This document shows positions 23,801 through 30,858 of a stretch of DNA of 32,407 nucleotides, piece after piece. The notes below the pieces were generated by a model. The model was given only the letters and a program-made list of their open reading frames with translations. It did not search any database and was not told the DNA's origin. The position numbers were made by a program, and so were the translations under genes. The number at the start of each line of letters is the position of its first letter. Position 1 is the stretch's first letter. Source of the stretch: Melioribacteraceae bacterium (lineage in GTDB: Bacteria > Bacteroidota > Ignavibacteria > Ignavibacteriales > Melioribacteraceae). The stretch lies in contig JAIOZI010000055.1 in the NCBI GenBank assembly GCA_021740785.1, positions 1 through 32,407 on the forward strand. The letters are read 5' to 3'.

Positions 23801-24529
23801 TATAGTTGTCCCTTGGAAATCAGCCGGCTCAATTTTACCTTCTTTAGTTCGAGTAATTAAATCATTGTAAGCTGCATAAAATTGCTTAAAGTTCATGCTG
23901 CCGGCTTTCTTGATATTCGGGACAATCAATGAACGTGTCCCGTCTTTTCGCACGGTATCGACAGCGATTCCAAGATTAATATTTTTTTTGATTACCTTAT
24001 ACGGTTTATCCTCATTGTAAGCAAATGAATTGTTAATATTCGGAAATTCTTTAAGCGCCCGAACCAGTGCATACGCAACGAGATGTGTAAATGATAATTT
24101 TCCGCCGTTCAATCTTTTTAAATGATGATTAATAATCTTCCGGTTTTCTTCAAGCAACTTTACCGAAATCGTACGTAGTGATGTTGCTGTAGGTATCGAA
24201 AGACTGCTGTCCATATTTTCAATAATGCGCGCACCGACACCTGTAATGAGCTGAAGATCATCGTTCGGCGAAATCTCAAAAGAGGGCTGAATCTTTGTGC
24301 TTTTCGGCTTCTCCTTTGATTTGACAGGCTGATCAACCTTGGCGGCTTTATCTGATTCTTTTGAAGGAGGCACGCCCGATAATAAGTTCGTGAAATAATT
24401 CTGCCAATAATCCGAAACCGATTCCTTGTCTTGTAAAAATTTGTCTAAAAGATCGGCAACAAATCCAAAATTATAACCGAAATGATTAAATAATTCCGAG
24501 TGGTATTTCTGTATGTTTTTTTCTTCCAT
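20888..24529 (-). CDS. kgd: Multifunctional 2-oxoglutarate dehydrogenase/decarboxylase (E2 catalytic domain fused to E1)
   Basis: TCA-cycle enzyme that decarboxylates 2-oxoglutarate with ThDP. The 1213-aa chain has the mycobacterial Kgd/corynebacterial OdhA plan: a short N-terminal E1-type helix (FGYNFGFVADLLDKFL, DYWQNYF), a Lys/Pro/Ser linker, a 2-oxoacid acyltransferase (E2) catalytic domain at about residues 115-330 with His304 in TYDHRIIQGAESGEF, then E1 from about 370 to the end. E1 motifs include MAHRGRLNVL, the ThDP/Mg motif HGDAAFAGQG with NNQIGFTT, GYRRHGHNEGDDP, SGQDSARGTF and LLPHGQEGQGPEHSSAR. No lipoyl domain is present, so a separate lipoylated E2 and an E3 must exist elsewhere, or it acts as a decarboxylase/carboligase. 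Its 3' end overlaps the M23 gene by 8 bp. Confidence 0.93.
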   Translation of the reverse strand: MEEKNIQKYHSELFNHFGYNFGFVADLLDKFLQDKESVSDYWQNYFTNLLSGVPPSKESDKAAKVDQPVKSKEKPKSTKIQPSFEISPNDDLQLITGVGARIIENMDSSLSIPTATSLRTISVKLLEENRKIINHHLKRLNGGKLSFTHLVAYALVRALKEFPNINNSFAYNEDKPYKVIKKNINLGIAVDTVRKDGTRSLIVPNIKKAGSMNFKQFYAAYNDLITRTKEGKIEPADFQGTTITLTNPGGIGTVSSNPRLMTGQGAIIAIGAIDYPAEFKAMHQTALAKYGIGKVMNITSTYDHRIIQGAESGEFLKQVDNLFLGEADFYDRIFEDLEIPQKPVGWGFDTSSKKTAFSGDSERVEKQARILQLINMFRVRGHLIANLNPLSNRAMYHEELDPANYGFTIWDYDRQFLTDVLKGMETGTLRDILDLLHQTYCDKIGVEYMHIQNHEEKVWLQSKMEPVKNIPQFVPVEKKRIMEKLIISEAFEHFLHTRFIGHKRFSLEGSETLIPALDHLLGLAADDGSVEVFLGMAHRGRLNVLSNIIGKTYEKIFSEFEEEIDPDSPQGTGDVKYHLGASGTYETYNGKKIKVSVASNPSHLEWVNPVVEGIVRAKLTRSGDAEGDSIVPVLIHGDAAFAGQGIVAETLNLSQLKGYRTGGTIHVIINNQIGFTTSPKDARSSPYPTDVAKMVQAPIFHVNGDDPEATLWVVKLAFEYRQRYNKDVVIDMYGYRRHGHNEGDDPVYTQPVMYKAIKSHPSVKEIFEKKLIAEKILTEKEIKGLDKSIYSSLDQSLKDSKKRSIKMVTDLPYAYPKEEYEKTKYVDETKVSYEVLAEVVRGITRFPDDFTLNPKLKKHIDKRKELLTGNARIDWAFGEALAFGTLLLDGRPVRLSGQDSARGTFSQRHLILSELNTGEEVIPHNMIRSDQALLEPLDSLLSEAAVLGFEFGYSVSDPLAIVIWEAQFGDFANSAQVIIDNFIAASKTKWHLPNQLVMLLPHGQEGQGPEHSSARLERFLILCAEDNMTICNPTTPAQYFHLLRRQAMNKIDRPLIVMTPKSLLRLPAARSPINDFTDGKFQEVIDDSEISNKTDVLKVILTSGKVYYDLIKYRDANQIKDTAIVRVEQYYPYSADLISEIVQSYGNAKKVYWVQEEPKNMGAWSFMFPRLIDDLGKKQKLSYIGRDDSPSPASGSSKIFLQTQEKLIKAAFS

Positions 24530-24853
24530 AATTGTTGTATTTACACCTTTATTTCAGACTTAGTAATTTATTTGTACAATTTTGATTGACATTTCCCGTT
24601 CATTTTTAACTTTGCCGAAAATTAAAAACAGATATAATATTCTATATAGAAATATTATTTAAAATAAAAACTAAAGAGATTTTCTCAATATTCCTAAGAA
24701 ATTTGCAAACATATAAATAGTTTGAAATAAATTCTGCTTTTAACAAATATAGATCATTCATCCAATTAAAGTCCAAACAAAAGAAAAATTATTTCGGTTC
24801 AATAAATTTTGCTGTAACTTTTAGCATCTCAGTTACATCTAAACACTAAAAAG
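24530..24853. other. 324-bp divergent intergenic region (kgd / ECF sigma factor)
   Basis: Very A+T-rich DNA separating two divergent genes, so it should hold promoters for both. I see a perfect 12-bp palindrome, TTCTATATAGAA, at 24640-24651, which could be a regulator site. No confident promoter, hairpin or small gene can be named; neither start codon has a close Shine-Dalgarno site. Confidence 0.6.
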
Positions 24854-25420
24854 ATGCAGGAAATTTTGGAAAAAACTTTAGTTGTTCGGGCTCAATCGGG
24901 TGAAAGAAAAGCATTTAAAAATCTTTTTGAATTGAATGTTGATAAATTATACAGATTCTTGCTTCAATTCTCAAGGGATCATGATCAAGTTTCCGAATGG
25001 GTTCAATCAGCATTTATAAAAGCGTTTACTAAAATAGGGGGTTTCAATTTTCAATCGAAATTTTCAACATGGCTTTTCAAAATTGCGATTAACGAAATGA
25101 GAACTGATTGGCGAAGAGAGAAATCCAAAAAAAAATATTTAGTAAATGAGAATTTTAATAATAGTGAAGCTGAAACTTATTATATAGGTGAAGAATTTGA
25201 ATGGCGGCATGATTTACATGAACTCCTTAAAGAAATTGATGAAACTAAATCTGCAATATTTATTCTGTTCGAGGTAGAAGGATATTCCCATGCGGAAATT
25301 TCCGAAATTCTCGGAATATCTGAAAGCGCATCAAGAACATATTTGTACAGGGTGAAGGAAATATTAAAAAGAAAATACTTAGAGGATGAAAGCAATGATA
25401 GACCCGCAAAAATTTTATAA
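24854..25420 (+). CDS. ECF-family RNA polymerase sigma factor
   Basis: A 188-aa sigma-70 family protein with region 2 (about residues 22-90: AFKNLFELNVDKLYRFLLQF, EWVQSAFIKAFTKI, FSTWLFKIAINEMRTDWRR) and region 4 (about 127-180: IFILFEVEGYSHAEISEILG, ASRTYLYRVKEILKRK, a helix-turn-helix). Regions 1 and 3 are absent, which defines the ECF class. The usual DxxQ-type aspartates of region 2.2 are partly replaced (DQVSEWVQ). It overlaps the following membrane-protein gene and sits divergently from kgd. Sigma factors of this class usually activate their own operon and are held by a co-encoded membrane anti-sigma factor. Confidence 0.92.
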   Translation: MQEILEKTLVVRAQSGERKAFKNLFELNVDKLYRFLLQFSRDHDQVSEWVQSAFIKAFTKIGGFNFQSKFSTWLFKIAINEMRTDWRREKSKKKYLVNENFNNSEAETYYIGEEFEWRHDLHELLKEIDETKSAIFILFEVEGYSHAEISEILGISESASRTYLYRVKEILKRKYLEDESNDRPAKIL

Positions 25421-25901
25421 AGATGATCAAAATATTCCATCTAAAAAAAGAAGAGAAATCTGGCGGAATATTTCTAACCGGCTTCCCAAAGGTGAATCGT
25501 CAATAAATAGTTTTATTCACAAACAAAGCTTTGCACTAGGATTTGCTTTTTCGTTATTGCTGATTCTTTCAGCTATCGGATTGTATTCAGTAATTAACTC
25601 TATCAATATTAGTAAAGGTGAAAATGAAATTATTAATAACACATACTCTGCAGCGATTAATGAATTTGAGCGGAGTTTACCGATCATTTTATCTTCAAAA
25701 AATATGTCGATGGAAACAAGTCAAATACTCGAAGCAAGAAAGGAACAACTTGATTTTATAGATTCGGCAATTGACGAGATGAGGAGTGAATCCCCAAATT
25801 ATATTGAAGAAAAACAAAAGAGGCTTAGAGATTTATATAGAATGAAATTGAAAATAATAGATAACATAATAGAGCTGGAGAGAAACAATGAAAATTATTA
25901 A
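25395..25901 (+). CDS. One-pass membrane protein, candidate anti-sigma factor or sensor
   Basis: I do not recognise a named family. The start at ATG 25395 is preferred because AGAGGA is 8 bases before it; the earlier in-frame ATG at 25386 lies within that site. This gives 168 aa: about 45 charged cytosolic residues (KKRREIWRNISNRLP), one membrane segment near residues 50-67 (FALGFAFSLLLILSAIGLYS), then about 100 extracytoplasmic residues forming helices rich in Glu, Lys and Leu, likely coiled coil (SQILEARKEQLDFIDSAIDEM; EEKQKRLRDLYRMKLKIIDN). The gene overlaps the ECF sigma gene by 26 bp and the next gene by 14 bp. Position and topology suggest a sigma regulator, perhaps like CnrX/ZraP-type helical sensors, but the N-terminus lacks a clear zinc-binding anti-sigma motif. 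Confidence 0.72.
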   Translation: MIDPQKFYKDDQNIPSKKRREIWRNISNRLPKGESSINSFIHKQSFALGFAFSLLLILSAIGLYSVINSINISKGENEIINNTYSAAINEFERSLPIILSSKNMSMETSQILEARKEQLDFIDSAIDEMRSESPNYIEEKQKRLRDLYRMKLKIIDNIIELERNNENY

Positions 25902-27288
25902 AGAGGTTTTAATAGGACTTCTCTTTATTTCCGTAACGCTGATTGCAGATGAAAGTAAAACAGTAAAAAAAACATTCGATGTTAGTGAAGGGAATACAAT
26001 TAAATTAGAAACAGTTTCCGGGATGGATGTTGAAATTATAGTTTGGGATAAAAATCAAATCAGCATTGATTTAGAAATTGAGATTTCATCTTCGGATAGA
26101 GATTTCGAAAGGGAGTACATCCAAAAGTTTGATATATCAATGAGAGAATTCGGAGATGAAACAATTGTAAGAATTAATGAATTCGATGATGACCCGGACT
26201 GGTCATTCTGGGATTTATTCAAACTGAGATTTAATTATCGTGTTGAAAAAGATATTCGCGGAAGGATATTTGTTCCGGCAGACAGCCCTCTTATTTCCGA
26301 CTTTGCATACGGTAATGTTTCAATCGACGGAATTAAAAATGAACTGACATTGCTGGGTAAAGGGAATGAACTGATTTTTTCAAATTGTGCATCGGTACAA
26401 AAAGTAGAAAACAATTATGGTGAGATTAAGCTGACGAATTGCGGCGGGAACCTCGATCTTGAAAGTCAAAGTTCAACAATAGAAATCAATTCTTTTGAGG
26501 GAGCGGCTGTTATTGTTGCGAGGTACAGTGAAATTAGAATCAACAATGTGTCGGGTGATGTTAACATTGAATCGCAAAGTGCAAATGTTGAAGTCGATAA
26601 CGTGACGGGAAATTTGATAATTGATTCGAAATATTCGGAAATCGAAGCTTCGTTTATTGATGGAATGATTGATGTTGAGAGTCAGAGCGCCATAATTAAG
26701 ATTAAGAATGCCGGCGGTGTAATTATCGACAGCCCTTATAGTGATGTATTCATAAGAAATATAAGCGGTAAATCTTCTAATGAGATGAAAATCAAAAATC
26801 AATCGGGAACTATTGATATATCAAGCGCCGCGGGTAATTTAATAATTGATGACAGCTATTCATCAGTCTCGCTAAAGACAATTGAAGGCAACATAAAGTT
26901 ACTAACTAAATCCTCAAACATTTACGCCGGTGACATAAAAGGGGATTGGTACTCAGACACGCAATATTCAGAATACCATTTGGAAAATTTTGAATCCAAA
27001 AATATAAAAATCGATAACTCAAGCGGTGCGGTGAGATTAGATCTAAAAACACTTCCGGAGTTAATTGATATTAAGAATCGTTACGGAAATGTTTCATTGA
27101 AATTACCTGCTGATTATACGGCACAGGTAGAGTTAACTGCACATTACGGGGAAATTAATTCAGATTTCCCGCTGCTGTTAAAATCGAAATCGAGTGATAC
27201 TTATGCTTCCGGACAAATCGGAGTAAATCCAACCAGGCAATTAAAAATCGAAACCAGTTCAGGCAGTATTTTCCTCAATAAAAAGTAG
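25888..27288 (+). CDS. Exported DUF4097-like beta-repeat protein
   Basis: A 466-aa protein with a signal peptide (about residues 1-20, ending LIAD) and GGAGAG before the ATG. The N-terminal beta-rich part (KKTFDVSEGNTIKLETVSGM) is typical of DUF4097/putative adhesin proteins. From about residue 150 it is built of roughly 20-residue strands that alternate between two signatures, ESQS(A/S)xxxIxN and xYS(E/D)xxxxxI, giving a period near 40 residues (for example VNIESQSANVEVDNVTG followed by LIIDSKYSEIEA). This suggests a stacked beta-helix-like fold on the cell surface or in the periplasm. It closes the ECF sigma operon by a 14-bp overlap and may be an output of, or input to, that system. The true function is unknown. 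Confidence 0.8.
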   Translation: MKIIKEVLIGLLFISVTLIADESKTVKKTFDVSEGNTIKLETVSGMDVEIIVWDKNQISIDLEIEISSSDRDFEREYIQKFDISMREFGDETIVRINEFDDDPDWSFWDLFKLRFNYRVEKDIRGRIFVPADSPLISDFAYGNVSIDGIKNELTLLGKGNELIFSNCASVQKVENNYGEIKLTNCGGNLDLESQSSTIEINSFEGAAVIVARYSEIRINNVSGDVNIESQSANVEVDNVTGNLIIDSKYSEIEASFIDGMIDVESQSAIIKIKNAGGVIIDSPYSDVFIRNISGKSSNEMKIKNQSGTIDISSAAGNLIIDDSYSSVSLKTIEGNIKLLTKSSNIYAGDIKGDWYSDTQYSEYHLENFESKNIKIDNSSGAVRLDLKTLPELIDIKNRYGNVSLKLPADYTAQVELTAHYGEINSDFPLLLKSKSSDTYASGQIGVNPTRQLKIETSSGSIFLNKK

Positions 27289-27325
27289 TGGAATTTTATT
27301 AATTAGGGGCATCTTAAATGATGTC

Positions 27326-27359
27326 CCCCGGTATAAATGATGCCCCGGTATAAATGATG
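27326..27359. repeat. Two exact 17-bp tandem repeats with alternative stems
   Basis: ccccggtataaatgatg occurs twice back to back (27326-27342, 27343-27359). GGGGCATC at 27306-27313 can pair perfectly with GATGCCCC at 27339-27346, or with one bulge with GATGTCCCC at 27320-27328. The element follows the DUF4097 gene stop by 20 bp, so it may act as its transcript end, though no U-tract follows. Confidence 0.7.
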
Positions 27360-27430
27360 TGACTTCCAATCCCGTCATTATTAAGCTTTATAAATTATTC
27401 CCTCCCAATCATTCGATATTTTGTTAAAAT

Positions 27431-27459
27431 CAAAAAATTCATTGGAAATGAATTTTTTG
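27431..27459. repeat. 13-bp perfect inverted repeat, 3-nt loop
   Basis: caaaaaattcatt (27431-27443), loop gga, aatgaattttttg (27447-27459). A perfect A+T-rich hairpin ending in six Ts before the closing G. It resembles an intrinsic terminator on the plus strand, though the T-run lies inside the stem. Confidence 0.65.
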
Positions 27460-27514
27460 CCGCTAGGCGCTCATAAAATGTTTTAATTAAATATTTAATG
27501 TTGCGGGATTAACC

Positions 27515-27610
27515 CCGACAATTTGTACGAAAAATATTTTACTTAAATAACGAATACCAAAATTTCTATATGATTAAGTATTTGATATTTCACAACTTAC
27601 AAATTGTCGG
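27515..27610. repeat. Separated 13-bp inverted repeat bounding 96 bp
   Basis: ccgacaatttgta (27515-27527) is the exact reverse complement of tacaaattgtcgg (27598-27610). The 70 bases between are A+T-rich and non-coding. This layout is what a very small terminal-inverted-repeat element (MITE-like) would look like; it might instead be a long RNA stem. Confidence 0.6.
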
Positions 27611-27619
27611 CACGAAGGG

Positions 27620-27642
27620 CAGATTTTCCAATGGAAAATCTG
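27620..27642. promoter_or_regulatory. Palindrome just upstream of the nuo promoter (candidate operator)
   Basis: cagattttcca (27620-27630) and tggaaaatctg (27632-27642) are exact reverse complements around a single base. The palindrome ends 7 bases before the TTGACA element of the candidate nuoA promoter, a usual place for an activator or repressor site. It could equally form a hairpin in a longer transcript. Confidence 0.5.
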
Positions 27643-27649
27643 GGTTAAA

Positions 27650-27680
27650 TTGACATTCACTCAATTTTTGGATAATTTTG
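27650..27680 (+). promoter_or_regulatory. Candidate promoter of the nuo operon
   Basis: TTGACA (27650-27655) is a perfect -35 hexamer with a 17-base spacer to TAATTT (27673-27678). The same stretch also reads TTG-N20-TAATTTTG, an exact match to the Bacteroidota -7 element TAnnTTTG with allowed spacing. Transcription would start near 27687, about 20 bases before the nuoA ATG. Confidence 0.55.
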
Positions 27681-27707
27681 ACGAATTAATTAACTAGCAG
27701 AAACAAA

Positions 27708-28076
27708 ATGATTGAACAATATCTCCCAATATTCATCGTATTATTTGTTGCTTTCGTATTCGGAGCAGCGGTAATTTTCTCTTCAAAATTGTTTGGTCCC
27801 TTTCGTCCATCAAGAGTTAAAGTTAGTCCATACGAGAGCGGCAAAAATCCTATTGGTTCAACCAAGGAAAGAATTTCGATCAAATATTATATGGTAGCAA
27901 TGCTGTTCATCATTTTTGATATTGAAGTGATATTTGTATATCCGTGGGGAGTGGAATTCCGCAGGTTATTCCACGAACATGGAATTTTTGCCTTCTTACC
28001 GATGTTAGTGTTTTTAGTAGTACTTGAATTAGGATTTTTATATATCTGGAAGAAAGGAGGCTTAAAGTGGGACTAG
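27708..28076 (+). CDS. nuoA: NADH-quinone oxidoreductase subunit A
   Basis: Small membrane subunit of respiratory complex I, at the junction of the membrane and peripheral arms. The 122-aa chain has the three expected membrane helices, the signature [22 protein letters not shown] in the loop (residues about 44-65) and the conserved acidic segment [14 protein letters not shown] in helix 2. First gene of the nuoABCDEF run; its 3' end overlaps nuoB by 10 bp. No clear Shine-Dalgarno site precedes the ATG. Confidence 0.96.
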   Translation: MIEQYLPIFIVLFVAFVFGAAVIFSSKLFGPFRPSRVKVSPYESGKNPIGSTKERISIKYYMVAMLFIIFDIEVIFVYPWGVEFRRLFHEHGIFAFLPMLVFLVVLELGFLYIWKKGGLKWD

Positions 28077-28585
28077 AAGCTAAATTAGAAGGTGATGGTT
28101 TTCTAACCACTAAGCTGGATGCAATTATAACATGGGCGAGAAAAAACTCAGTATGGCCGATGCCGATGGGAATAAGCTGCTGTGCGATTGAAATGATGTC
28201 AGCTGTTGATCCGAAATATGATATGTCCAGGTTCGGATCCGAAGTAATGAGATTCACACCGCGGCAGTGTGATTTGATGATTGTAGCCGGAACAGTTACA
28301 TATAAAATGGCACAAGTTGTAAGAAGAATTTATGATCAAATGCCGGAACCCAAATGGGTTATAGCGATGGGTGCTTGTACATCATCGGGCGGGATGTACA
28401 GATCGTACTCGGTAGTTCAGGGAATTGATCAGTTTATCCCGGTTGATGTATACACCGCCGGCTGTCCGCCGCGTCCGGAAAACTTATTAAATGCATTAAT
28501 TACCGTTCAAGAAAAAATTGGAAAATCTAAAGCGCGGGATTATCAGGACAATTTGACACTCGACTTTGAAACCGCGAAGAATTAA
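28067..28585 (+). CDS. nuoB: NADH-quinone oxidoreductase subunit B
   Basis: Peripheral-arm subunit holding the terminal [4Fe-4S] cluster N2, which passes electrons to quinone. Ligands are visible: the tandem Cys38-Cys39 in [10 protein letters not shown], Cys104 in GACTSSGG and Cys133 in GCPPRPE. Length 172 aa is typical. Translation starts at GTG 28067, with AAAGGAGG 6 bases before it inside the nuoA coding end; the two genes overlap by 10 bp and are probably coupled. Confidence 0.97.
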   Translation: MGLEAKLEGDGFLTTKLDAIITWARKNSVWPMPMGISCCAIEMMSAVDPKYDMSRFGSEVMRFTPRQCDLMIVAGTVTYKMAQVVRRIYDQMPEPKWVIAMGACTSSGGMYRSYSVVQGIDQFIPVDVYTAGCPPRPENLLNALITVQEKIGKSKARDYQDNLTLDFETAKN

Positions 28586-28588
28586 GCG

Positions 28589-29086
28589 ATGGAAATTAAA
28601 GAAAAAATCATAGATAAAATTAAAAGTCTTTCCGATTCCGCACTCGAAGATATTTCCGAATCAAATGGTTATTTGTCACTTACAATCAATTCACATGAAA
28701 TCCTTAACGTTTCCAAATTGCTCTATGAAGATGAAGATCTTCAATTTGTTATGTGCAAAGATGTAACTGCCGTAGATTGGGCAGCGAGAAAGGACAGGTT
28801 TACGGTTGTGTATCACATCTTTTCATTATTGAATAATTTTGAACTCCGGTTGAAAGCCAACCTAAAAGATAAAGAAGAATCAATAGAATCAGTTACTTCC
28901 GTATGGCACAGCGCAAATTGGTATGAAAGAGAAACTTACGATATGTACGGAATAAATTTCAAAAATCATCCGGATTTAAGAAGAATGTATATGCCCGAAG
29001 AATTTGAATATTATCCGCTCAGAAAAGATTTTCCTATACTTGGAATCCCGGGTTCTCTACCACTTCCCAAAAAGGAAGAAAGTTAA
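28589..29086 (+). CDS. nuoC: NADH-quinone oxidoreductase subunit C
   Basis: Peripheral-arm structural subunit (30-kDa type) of complex I, 165 aa. The family signature is present toward the C-terminus: WHSANWYERETYDMYGI followed by HPDLRRMYMPEEFEYYPLRKDFP. It is a separate gene here rather than a NuoCD fusion. It starts 3 bp after the nuoB stop and its stop lies 1 bp before the nuoD start codon. Confidence 0.96.
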   Translation: MEIKEKIIDKIKSLSDSALEDISESNGYLSLTINSHEILNVSKLLYEDEDLQFVMCKDVTAVDWAARKDRFTVVYHIFSLLNNFELRLKANLKDKEESIESVTSVWHSANWYERETYDMYGINFKNHPDLRRMYMPEEFEYYPLRKDFPILGIPGSLPLPKKEES

Positions 29087-29087
29087 C

Positions 29088-30344
29088 ATGGACGACAGAC
29101 ACATGATTGATATTACCAGTGATGAAAAATTATTGAAATCATTACTGGCTGATGAAAATATATCTATCGAAGATGCGTTAGAAAACGAGATGGTGATTAA
29201 TATGGGTCCGCAGCACCCTGCTACTCATGGTGTGTTGAGACTTGTACTCAGACTTGATGGTGAAACTGTTGTAAAGGTTGTACCGGAATTAGGGTATCTT
29301 CACAGAGGTTACGAGAAGATGGCGGAAGGGATGACATATTATGAGTACATTCCTCATACTGACCGTCTCGATTATACTGCCACAATGGCAAATAATGTTG
29401 CATACACACTTGCAGTTGAAAATCTTGCCGGAATACAAGCTCCGAAGCGTGCTCAGTACATTAGAATGATAGTGGCTGAACTCGCTCGAATTATGGGACA
29501 TCTTGTTGCAATCGGAACTTTTGCGATGGATGTCGGCGCAGTAACGATGGTATTATGGACATTTCGTGAACGTGAAGTAATTCAGGATATCTTCGACAGG
29601 GTTGCCGGTGCAAGATTTACTACGAGTTATACTCGTATCGGCGGAGTCGCTTCTGATATGGATGATCAAGCAATAAAAATGACTGAAGAAGCGCTTGTTC
29701 TGATTTCAACTAGAGTTGAAGAATATGAAAAATTACTTAACTCAAATAGAATATTTGTCGAACGATTGGAAGGTGTTGGAGTCTTATCAAAAGAAGATGC
29801 AATTAGGTACGGAGTAACCGGTCCGAACCTTAGAGGCTCCGGTGTTGATTATGATGTGAGACGTTCGAAGCCTTATTTATACTATAACGAAATTGATTTT
29901 AATGTACCGGTCTATAATGAAGGAGATTCTCTCGCCAGGTATTTTGTAAGAGTTGATGAAGTAAGAGAAAGTATTAAAATAATTCGTCAATGTATTGCTC
30001 AAATGCCTAAGGGACCTATAATTGCAAATGAAGCAAAAAAAGTTCTTCCGCATAAAGATGAAATTTATTCAAAAATGGAAGAATTGATACATGATTTTAT
30101 GTTGGTAAATTTTGGTATAAATCCGCCTGTTGGAGATTCATTTTTCTCGGTTGAAAATCCAAAAGGTGAATTAGGATTTTACATTGTAAGTAATGGCAAA
30201 GGTTATCCGTGGAAATTAAAAATCCGTTCGCCCTCATTCTGCAATCTACAGGTAATCCCTTTGATTTGTAAGGGACATTTCATTTCCGATGTAGTTGCAA
30301 TTATCGGCAGTCTCGATCCGGTTATGGGAGAAGCAGATAAATAA
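29088..30344 (+). CDS. nuoD: NADH-quinone oxidoreductase subunit D
   Basis: 49-kDa-type subunit that forms the quinone pocket with NuoB. Motifs: NMGPQHPATHGVLRLVLRLD near the start, the LGYLHRGYEK histidine segment, HTDRLDY, and the C-terminal GELGFYIVSNGKGYPWKLKIR. The start is ATG 29088, which has AAAGGAAGAAAG upstream and gives 418 aa, close to the family norm; the frame stays open further upstream, but that extension lies inside nuoC and is not supported. The N-terminal 30 residues before the core (DDRHMIDITSDEKLLKSLLA) are a modest extension. A 40-bp gap separates it from nuoE. Confidence 0.96.
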   Translation: MDDRHMIDITSDEKLLKSLLADENISIEDALENEMVINMGPQHPATHGVLRLVLRLDGETVVKVVPELGYLHRGYEKMAEGMTYYEYIPHTDRLDYTATMANNVAYTLAVENLAGIQAPKRAQYIRMIVAELARIMGHLVAIGTFAMDVGAVTMVLWTFREREVIQDIFDRVAGARFTTSYTRIGGVASDMDDQAIKMTEEALVLISTRVEEYEKLLNSNRIFVERLEGVGVLSKEDAIRYGVTGPNLRGSGVDYDVRRSKPYLYYNEIDFNVPVYNEGDSLARYFVRVDEVRESIKIIRQCIAQMPKGPIIANEAKKVLPHKDEIYSKMEELIHDFMLVNFGINPPVGDSFFSVENPKGELGFYIVSNGKGYPWKLKIRSPSFCNLQVIPLICKGHFISDVVAIIGSLDPVMGEADK

Positions 30345-30384
30345 GGTTACTAAAAGAAACTTTAATTAGGAATATCAAAAAGCA

Positions 30385-30858
30385 ATGGCTTTCAAATTCA
30401 CAGAAGAGAATCTTCAGAGAATAGAGAACTCAAAGAAAAAATATCCCACCAATTTAGCAGCCGTGATGGATGCATGTTATATCGGTCAGGAACAAAACGG
30501 TTACATCAGCAATGAAGTGATGGCAGAGATTGCAGAAGTATTGGATATTGATAAAGTAAACGTTCTCGGTGTTGTAACATTCTACACAATGTATTTTCAA
30601 AAGCCGATGGGTAAGTACCACATTCAGATTTGTACTAATGTTTCTTGTATGCTTCGAGGTGGTTACGAGATTTGGGAAACGGTTAAAGATAAGCTAGGTA
30701 TCGAAAATATGGGTGTTACTGAAGATAGCAAGTTTTCGCTCGAAGAGGTTGAATGTATGGGCGCTTGCGGTTATGCGCCGATGATAGCAGTAAATGAAGA
30801 CTTTTATGAAAATCTGACTAAAGAAAAAGTTTTAGAAATTATAGACTCGCTCAAATAA
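30385..30858 (+). CDS. nuoE: NADH-quinone oxidoreductase subunit E
   Basis: 24-kDa-type subunit of the NADH-dehydrogenase module, binding the [2Fe-2S] cluster N1a. Four ligands are seen at Cys83 and Cys88 (CTNVSC) and Cys124 and Cys128 (CMGAC). The N-terminal helical region (YPTNLAAVMDACYIGQEQNGYIS; VLGVVTFYTMY) is typical. 157 aa. TAGGAA lies about 15 bases before the ATG. Its TAA stop shares one base with the nuoF start (TAATG), a sign of translational coupling. Presence of nuoE and nuoF implies NADH as electron donor, unlike the truncated 11-subunit complexes. Confidence 0.96.
   Translation: MAFKFTEENLQRIENSKKKYPTNLAAVMDACYIGQEQNGYISNEVMAEIAEVLDIDKVNVLGVVTFYTMYFQKPMGKYHIQICTNVSCMLRGGYEIWETVKDKLGIENMGVTEDSKFSLEEVECMGACGYAPMIAVNEDFYENLTKEKVLEIIDSLK

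Larger units (their letters stand above)
27289..27707. other. 419-bp hairpin-rich leader between the sigma operon and nuoA
   Basis: No gene seen. It contains a 17-bp tandem repeat with competing stems (27306-27359), a 13-bp perfect hairpin (27431-27459), a separated 13-bp inverted repeat (27515-27527 with 27598-27610), a near-perfect palindrome (27620-27642) and a candidate promoter (27650-27680). Confidence 0.8.

Noticed and set aside
25386-25394. ATG at 25386 as the start of the candidate anti-sigma gene
   Set aside because: AGAGGA overlaps this codon and is properly spaced for the ATG nine bases later.
29004-29087. Extended nuoD start inside nuoC
   Set aside because: The extension lies in an alternative frame of nuoC coding sequence; ATG 29088 has a good ribosome site and gives the family's usual length.
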